Source: Trichomonas vaginalis G3 (taxonomy: Eukaryota; Parabasalia; Trichomonadida; Trichomonadidae). Taken from it: a DNA stretch of 64,000 bases. This document shows, one piece after another, positions 58,062 to 64,000 of this stretch. The stretch's first letter is position 1; every line of letters begins with the position of its first letter. The stretch is taken from NCBI RefSeq assembly GCF_026262505.1, contig NC_067203.1, positions 5,270,001 to 5,334,000 on the forward strand, written 5' to 3'. Below the pieces are notes generated by a model. It saw only the letters and a program-made list of their open reading frames with translations, ran no database searches and was not told the DNA's origin. The translations under genes were made by a program, and so were the position numbers.

Positions 58062-59093
58062 CCAGTAAATAATTCAAATCTGATCCATTACAAGTTATCT
58101 AATGAGCGGTATGGAAAACTAAATGTCACTATCCGCAGGAATCAATATGTCTTTGGATATCCATGCAATGATTCGTCTGGGGATTGCACTTCATATACTG
58201 CTCATTTATCTAAAGGAATATACAAGTTTGAAGCCTGGGGATCAGCAGGAAAATCACAGTACAATTCTCCTGGCTTAGGAGGCTATTCATCCGGAATTTT
58301 AACTATTAATGAGAGCCAGACTCTTTACCTCTTCGTTGGATCAGCAGCACTATTTAATTCAATAAGGTACAGCCCAAAATTAGGAATACATGCTGGTGCA
58401 TCGACCGATATTAGATTGAATGTCAGTTCAAATTTTGAATGGTTTGATGCGTTTTCTCTTCGATCCAGAATTATGGTGGCTGGTGGTGGAGGAAGCACAG
58501 AATGGCCAGGGTCTATAGGTGGAAATGGAGGAGGACTTGAAGGTGGGGCAGGGCAATCAGATTGTTTTAATAATGGGACTATTTGCCCTGAGATAATTTC
58601 TACTGGAGGAACTCAACTTCGAGGCGGAATTGCATCAAAGAGAAACAACTTTATTTTTGCTCCTTCCCAAAAGGGTTTTGATGGAGCTTTTGGAATTTCT
58701 TTAAATGCTGACATGTCTAATAACGGAGGTATTGCAGGGAATGGGTATTGGAGTGGAGCTTCGTTGGAATACTCAGGATCTGGAGGTGGAGGAAGCTCAT
58801 TTATATCAGGCTATGATGGATGCATTGCTCTAAATAGCTCTGAAAATGAAGATCCTAATCCTAATAACAGCTCAATCCATTACTCTGGCATATCTTTTTT
58901 GCAGCCATCGATGCATAAAGGAAACACAACAATGCCTCTCTACCACTCGCCGAACGCGTATGGTATTGGCAATAAGGGCAGAGGTTGCATAAGGATTACC
59001 ATCTTAAACTATCCTGAGCTATCTTGTGATATACATTATGCATTGCCTTTTAATCTATTAATAATTTACATTTTTTTCATCTTAGAATCTTAG
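58062..59093 (+). pseudogene. Gly-rich surface protein, 5' truncated
   Basis: A frame open from 58062 to 59093 without an ATG at its head. It encodes a cysteine-containing start (NQYVFGYPCNDSSGDCTSYT) and an ALK-type Gly-rich domain: IYKFEAWGSAGKSQYNSPGLGG, then IMVAGGGGSTEWPGSIGGNG and SGGGGSSFISGYDGC. This is the plan of the Gly_rich domain found in large trichomonad surface protein families. The C-terminus has a short hydrophobic stretch (YALPFNLLIIYIFFILES) that could be a membrane anchor. The likely start is missing, so this is a gene fragment or a decayed family member. Confidence 0.65.
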
Positions 59094-59166
59094 CATGGTA
59101 AAAATATCGTATAAATAATCAAAAGATTATCTTTAATACAAACAATAAAAGGAAAGTACAGATTGC

Positions 59167-59898
59167 TTACATTTGTAAAACAATGTCAGCAAGGCGCTGG
59201 TATAATGTGTTATAATCACTAGGATTTATATTTTCGCCATAGCTATTGAATATTTCAGCAAGGCCTCTTGCCAGTTTCTTGTCATTTTCAGATACATGAA
59301 CAATATGATCAGAAGAGTTTGATTCATTTTGAGAGACATCAAATTCATCATCGCTATAGGTATTATATTGTCCTTCTTCATCTTTCTCGTCAAATGGAAT
59401 TCCATATTTTTCGCATTCATTCATGATTGTCATAATACTTGGAATAGGATAAGGCATATCCCAACCTTTATCAAGCAGTAAGCTAACATGTGGATCTATC
59501 GATGACGCTTTAGCTTTATTTCTATCTGCAATGACTTTTCCATCCATTGAACGTAATTCGGGGAGAAGCATTATGCTAACGCATAATCCGTAATTTTTCG
59601 ATGCTGACACAGGCGTATTTTTAAGATATATCGATGATATACCTCTTAGAATTGAAAAATTTTTAAACGAAGAAATTTGTGAATTGTTTGCAATGAATGT
59701 AGATAAAGAGCGCATTTTTGGAAACCCATCTAAGCTGAAAATGCAAGTTCCGCTTAAATCTATTGTTTTGATTTGGCTTAAATAGATAGAAAACATTGGT
59801 AATCTAAATGCAGTCACATCAAACGAATAACAGTTTGAAACTACAAGAGTTCCTGATTTTGAAATTTCGTTTGTTTTATCAGAAAGCCATCTTGGAAG
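59167..59898 (-). CDS. Leucine-rich repeat protein
   Basis: Start taken at the ATG at 59898 (MLPRWLSDKTNEISKSGTLV); the frame is open 14 codons further without an ATG. Residues about 25-110 are short LRR units (LPMFSIYLSQIKTIDLSGTCIFSLDGFPKMRSL and following). A cap of the LRR9/U2A' type follows: LLPELRSMDGKVIADRNKAKA. The C-terminal half is acidic and Asp/Ser-rich and ends in a helix (LARGLAEIFNSYGEN). LRR proteins of this kind act as binding partners in flagella, nuclei or signalling; no specific partner is evident. It is convergent with the Gly-rich fragment. Confidence 0.75.
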   Translation of the reverse strand, partial: LPRWLSDKTNEISKSGTLVVSNCYSFDVTAFRLPMFSIYLSQIKTIDLSGTCIFSLDGFPKMRSLSTFIANNSQISSFKNFSILRGISSIYLKNTPVSASKNYGLCVSIMLLPELRSMDGKVIADRNKAKASSIDPHVSLLLDKGWDMPYPIPSIMTIMNECEKYGIPFDEKDEEGQYNTYSDDEFDVSQNESNSSDHIVHVSENDKKLARGLAEIFNSYGENINPSDYNTLYQRLADIVLQM

Positions 59899-59940
59899 CA
59901 TGAAAAAAAATAAAACGGAGAAAAATAAAAAAGCAATCAA

Positions 59941-60310
59941 ATCAACCTAGAAATTATAATGCGCAACCAAAGGACATGAAACATTAATATGTATGCATAG
60001 GCTAAACTAATATCATAGTGTGCGTTCAAAGCAAAGCAAATAAAATCCAAATCATTCAATAATTTCGATCAAGACATCATATTATTTATGTCTGTCATTT
60101 CAAAATTGTATCATATGGTATGCCTCAATTGGAAATACTACAAAGACAAGATTTTGGAAAATTATAAAATATCTTATTCTCATGAATTATGATATAACAT
60201 TAACATACACATGAGAATTTTTTTACTATTATCATTGTTTAAAAAATGCTTTGTTTAGAAAAACAAAATCTTTTTTTTACATCTGAAACAAAATAAAAAT
60301 ATAATAAAAA
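59941..60310. other. Intergenic, nothing seen
   Basis: AT-rich gap between two minus-strand genes; no feature supported. Confidence 0.4.
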
Positions 60311-63100
60311 TTAATTAGATACTGTTTGTTGTTCATCGCAAGTAGCAATTATCTGATACAAGTTCTCAGCGTGTCCATCAGATGCTTCCTTGATTGCATC
60401 TTCAGGAAATGCAGCAGGAATCTTCGGAGATTCCTCATTTGGACTCAACAACTGGCTGTAATCAATTACACAGTTTTCATCACTGAACAAAATGAGTTGA
60501 TTCAACTGTTGTTCGTCATTAACTTTCTGGAACATGAATGCAACAGCTGTATCAGCAATTGCCTTTCTCTTTTCGTAATGAGAAGAAATCCAATTACTTG
60601 AATCTTCAACATAGCTGTCGAATGCCTGTTGAATGGCTTGTATTTCATCCAAACACATGGCATTGATTCTGTCAAGTTGAGAAACAATAAATGAATCATC
60701 ATCTCTCAAACAATTCTGGACTTCGTCAATTGCGTTGATTTTATGAGGTGCAAGAGGATTCTTGTCTTTTACCGGCTTCTTTGCACGTGTTGACAAAGGA
60801 GCAGTAGATGGAATGTAAATGCAGCTCGCGTCAGAAACAAATTTCTTAAAAGTGTCAATATTTTCTGTGATCGGAGTTTCAAATGGAGGTAATTTGTTTT
60901 CTAAGCGGCTCTTTGAGAGTGGAGTAGTTCTAGCTGGCTTCTTGGCACTCTTCCTCTTATCTGTCTTAGAATCAACGATCAACGGAAGTTTCTTTCTTGG
61001 TAATGGAACGGCAAGATCCAAATTTACAATGATTTGGTTGATATCCATTATCATGTTATGGCAGGATGTCCATCTATCAATTTCTGCTTGCGCAAGCATG
61101 GTGTAAGCGTTCGAAATTGTCTCGAAAAGTGTAGTTCTAAATGATGAGTTCATTAAATCCTTCTGTTTGTACTCTTCTTCACTCTTACGGTCATTCTCTA
61201 TTGAGATTAATTGTTCTCTCAACGAATTCAACCGAAGATTGCACTCATCTTTCACTTTACTCATTCTTCTCATTCCTCGCTCAACTTGCGTGCAGTGCCA
61301 TTGCTGGAACTCGATTACATGCTGCTGGCTGTTGCCCGGTCTGAACAGGTAACTCAGCATTTCGGATCTTGCCTTCGTAAGATGATCGACCATTCTGACA
61401 TGTAATTGGTTTACGAGGCTGAATACTCTTGAGATTGCAGATTCGTACCTTTCTTCGATGCCTTTCCACTGATTTACGAAAAATTCTTTCAATTCAGGGG
61501 AGAAATTAGCAATTTGTGAGCTTAAATTATCTATTAAGATGTTTGGTGGATACTGTGGCTCTTGTGGCATCTCTATCTTCTCTGTAACTGATGCTAACTG
61601 GTTAATAAGATCATCAGTTATTTCTCTGTTATGTAATTCAATTGTTTCGTACTGTTTTGCATATTCTTCGCGTAAAAGATCGAAATTGGTCTTCATTGTG
61701 ACACTTCTCATTGGGAACTGTGGAATATCGAGATTCTCATCTGGACTTGATCGGAGTTGAGTCAATTGGTTCTCATCCTGGATGTCCAAGGTCCTCACAT
61801 CGTATGTTTGTCCCTCAGGATTGACTAAGCTGGAATAGACATCTTCGACAATAATTCTGTCGCTGACGTCTAATTCGATGATTTTGTCGAATGGGGTGAT
61901 TTCGGAGGACACAGGACGTGGTAGGAGATGAGATTTGACTTCTTTGTCGGTCTGTGGGTTGAACATATTAAACAAATCTTGTGCTTCGCTTGGAGTACGC
62001 GGGAAACCGAAGATTAAGGCATCTTCTGTTGTCGTAGAAAGAAGAGTGAATATTTCTTCGGCAGCATTGTTGAAATTCTCTACATTATAATAATTCCAAC
62101 CTAATGTTTCAGCAATTTTGGCTTTCTGCTCATCGGAGAAGACGAGGGGCTTCGTAACAACACATATCGCGCGGCATTGTCTCGAAAGAATCTTCGGAGT
62201 CATCGATTCCGGTTGAAATGTTTCAAGAATCGTTGTAAAGACCTTGTTTGTCTCGTTAGGAAGGGATTTCATGTAGTTTGTAACATGGAATTGTGGTATC
62301 TGTTGGTTGTTGATATCAAAAACTAAGCCATTCGCTTGGAAATGAGGAATTAACTCATTGTAGAAGAAAGGAACGAAATTAATGACATCAGCAACTTTCT
62401 GTAATGCGAGAGCTGATGAAACAAGACCATTGGTAATGTTTTGGCTCATTGTATTGATCATATCCATTGATGTATTGTTTGATTCTTGAGAAATAGCTTC
62501 TATTGTACTTAATGCGTTGTTCACGTTGTTTCTGTACTCATCGCGTAACTTTTGGATAAGCATTTGAACACGTTTCTGAGAAATAGCGTAATCTTTCTTC
62601 CTTTGTTCGAGATATTGGTCGTTGCGATGAGATCTGTTGTCTGAAAACTTTTGCTTGTTGGAATAAGCCTCTTTGAGCTCTGCTTTGAGCGTTGTTTCGT
62701 TTTCTGCCTGATAACGAATATATTTGTATAAATAATGCTGATAATCAGCGTTTAGACGATCGTCAACGAGATCTGAGTTCCTTTGACGTAATATGCGCCT
62801 GTTTACATCAAGGAAATCCAAGCAATTCTCTTCTTCTTCACGTCTTTCTTTCAAAATTGTAAAAACATTTGGTTCTTTATCGGCTTCTCTTTCGAGGCGT
62901 TCCTTTTCCTCGCGTTCTTGAGCAGCTTCGAGTTCTCTAAGACGCATTGTTCTAATACCTTCTTTCTTATCAACAAAAAGACGTGCATTAGGCATGTTTT
63001 TTACTTTCAGTGTTGTCACTGACTTGTTTTTTGTCTGATTTAGCTGTGGTGTAGTAATTCTTGGTGAACGAGTTCCAAGAGAATTCCGGAGTTCGCTCAT
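60311..63100 (-). CDS. Flagellar-type protein with adenylate-kinase-like segment
   Basis: A 929-aa protein. The N-terminus is basic, followed by a highly charged coiled coil (residues about 50-200, RLRELEAAQEREEKERLERE and similar). Residues about 305-400 recall a degenerate adenylate kinase: a ICVVTKPLVFSDEQKAKIAE segment and IFGFPRTPSEAQDLF at about 363, where FPRT matches the kinase's DGFPRT lid-edge motif. The glycine-rich P-loop is not evident, so catalysis is unlikely. The C-terminal half is helical. An adenylate-kinase-like domain within a long coiled-coil protein recalls SPEF2/CPC1 of the central apparatus of motile flagella, but the CH domain of SPEF2 is absent. Assignment to a flagellar role is moderate. 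The frame is intact. Confidence 0.65.
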   Translation of the reverse strand: MSELRNSLGTRSPRITTPQLNQTKNKSVTTLKVKNMPNARLFVDKKEGIRTMRLRELEAAQEREEKERLEREADKEPNVFTILKERREEEENCLDFLDVNRRILRQRNSDLVDDRLNADYQHYLYKYIRYQAENETTLKAELKEAYSNKQKFSDNRSHRNDQYLEQRKKDYAISQKRVQMLIQKLRDEYRNNVNNALSTIEAISQESNNTSMDMINTMSQNITNGLVSSALALQKVADVINFVPFFYNELIPHFQANGLVFDINNQQIPQFHVTNYMKSLPNETNKVFTTILETFQPESMTPKILSRQCRAICVVTKPLVFSDEQKAKIAETLGWNYYNVENFNNAAEEIFTLLSTTTEDALIFGFPRTPSEAQDLFNMFNPQTDKEVKSHLLPRPVSSEITPFDKIIELDVSDRIIVEDVYSSLVNPEGQTYDVRTLDIQDENQLTQLRSSPDENLDIPQFPMRSVTMKTNFDLLREEYAKQYETIELHNREITDDLINQLASVTEKIEMPQEPQYPPNILIDNLSSQIANFSPELKEFFVNQWKGIEERYESAISRVFSLVNQLHVRMVDHLTKARSEMLSYLFRPGNSQQHVIEFQQWHCTQVERGMRRMSKVKDECNLRLNSLREQLISIENDRKSEEEYKQKDLMNSSFRTTLFETISNAYTMLAQAEIDRWTSCHNMIMDINQIIVNLDLAVPLPRKKLPLIVDSKTDKRKSAKKPARTTPLSKSRLENKLPPFETPITENIDTFKKFVSDASCIYIPSTAPLSTRAKKPVKDKNPLAPHKINAIDEVQNCLRDDDSFIVSQLDRINAMCLDEIQAIQQAFDSYVEDSSNWISSHYEKRKAIADTAVAFMFQKVNDEQQLNQLILFSDENCVIDYSQLLSPNEESPKIPAAFPEDAIKEASDGHAENLYQIIATCDEQQTVSN

Positions 63101-64000
63101 CTAAGAAAAAATACGTTTTTTTCGTTCAGAAGCTATTCGACTCTTACGGGCATGAATGCAAATAAGCTATTTGTACACATATTCTTAGATTCGTATAAGG
63201 AGCTTAAGTTATGAATTCTATGTTCTAACTCCATTCTGAAAAATAATATATAATTTGGAAATCTCAAAAATATGATTATTCTTAAATTTTTAAGCAGGAT
63301 AATATCTACATAGGTATAAAATTGTATTTTCCCAAACCATTGGTGCCTAGAATCTTATAATGTTCTAGGAAATCACGATAAATATTTCTTCACTCAATTT
63401 TTTTTCTTAATGTTCTTTCATAAATTGAAAAACTTCATCATCAAGAGGGTGAGTTATTATCCTTAAAAATTTAAGTATTGTAAACTTCTCAATTGTCTAC
63501 GATAAGTGGCAAAAAGTGAGGATTTTCATATGCTATATAACTAAAATTAAAACAAATTTTCATAAAAAAGTTATATTATTCACTTTAAGGTTCTGGCACT
63601 TATCGTAAAAACGTATTCATCCAATAATTAAGTTTCAATTAAATAATGAATATAATATCTATATCACAATGAGTCATGAAATATATCTTTTATTCAAAAT
63701 TTTTATTTTCCGTCTAAGTCGAATAGCTTCTTGTCGTTCCTGACAAGAAAATAACAATCTTGTTGAAAATTATGTTAAAATCAGTATGTGCATATCATAG
63801 AAATTGTAGATTTTTAATCAATTGACCGTCAATGTAAAGAATACAATTTGAAAAATAATTTGATATGCTATTTGAATGATATAGGAATAATTAGTTGATC
63901 ACTCATTCAATAACAATTCTATTCAATGTTTGAATTTGAAATTACATCATTTATAGACCAAATTGTTAGAAATCTATAGGCATAAATAAGTTTTTATTGA
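63101..64000. other. Intergenic, nothing seen
   Basis: AT-rich sequence to the end of the window. No coding frame, element end or hairpin of note could be supported; the first 60 bp should contain the promoter of the 929-aa gene. Confidence 0.4.

Overview
The window looks like an AT-rich nuclear contig from a flagellated protist, most likely a trichomonad (parabasalid). The evidence is the compact, apparently intron-free host genes, two long genes that look axonemal, a large Polinton/Maverick load, and several families of DNA transposons inserted into host genes. No rRNA, tRNA or CRISPR array was recognised. The assignment is an inference from gene content and composition; species is not determined.

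Layout. 1-5.9 kb: a 1.05-kb inverted-repeat transposon (copy A), a double-GAF cyclic-nucleotide phosphodiesterase gene with a frame shift near its 5' end and a degenerate active site, and an unrecognised 179-192 aa gene. 7-12.9 kb: a transposon graveyard with a 5'-truncated hAT transposase, a broken IS481-like (rve/DDE) transposase with a minisatellite in its N-terminal region, a 121-bp tandem repeat and a decayed MULE. 13.6-35.35 kb: a largely whole Polinton of about 21.7 kb bounded by roughly 0.86-kb inverted repeats, with protein-primed DNA polymerase B, rve integrase, packaging ATPase, a probable major capsid protein, a family of related virion-type proteins, KilA-N proteins, a collagen-like protein and a protein with a phage tail-fibre/collar C-terminus. 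35.35-41.1 kb: a second, partial Polinton with its own integrase, its own tail-fibre protein and a Dam-type adenine methyltransferase.

41.3-44.0 kb: a 921-aa coiled-coil protein with a p28-like axonemal dynein light-chain segment. 44.5-54.6 kb: a surface-type gene of tandem Ig/cadherin-like repeats, disrupted by two insertions and one frame shift. The first insertion is itself nested: an outer element with a striking multi-hairpin end carries a 3.28-kb IS481-like transposon with about 0.8-0.9 kb inverted repeats and a 15-bp target duplication. The second is a 1.16-kb non-autonomous element with a 7-bp duplication. A 622-bp stretch of this gene occurs twice, apparently identically. 54.8-55.8 kb: copy B of the first transposon, inverted relative to copy A. 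56.2-63.1 kb: ordinary host genes: a DNAJC3/p58IPK-like ER co-chaperone, a Gly-rich surface-protein fragment, a leucine-rich-repeat protein and a 929-aa flagellar-type protein with an adenylate-kinase-like segment.

How parts fit. The Polinton genes form a virion module (capsid, minor proteins, ATPase, fibres), a replication/integration module (PolB, integrase) and a KilA-N block around a palindromic 22-bp repeat array that could be an origin or operator. The most unusual signals are phage-type tail-fibre tips in both Polintons, terminal hairpins of the Polinton repeats whose stems differ in sequence but both fold, the palindromic array, and the cloverleaf-like hairpin cluster at 48.74-49.0 kb.
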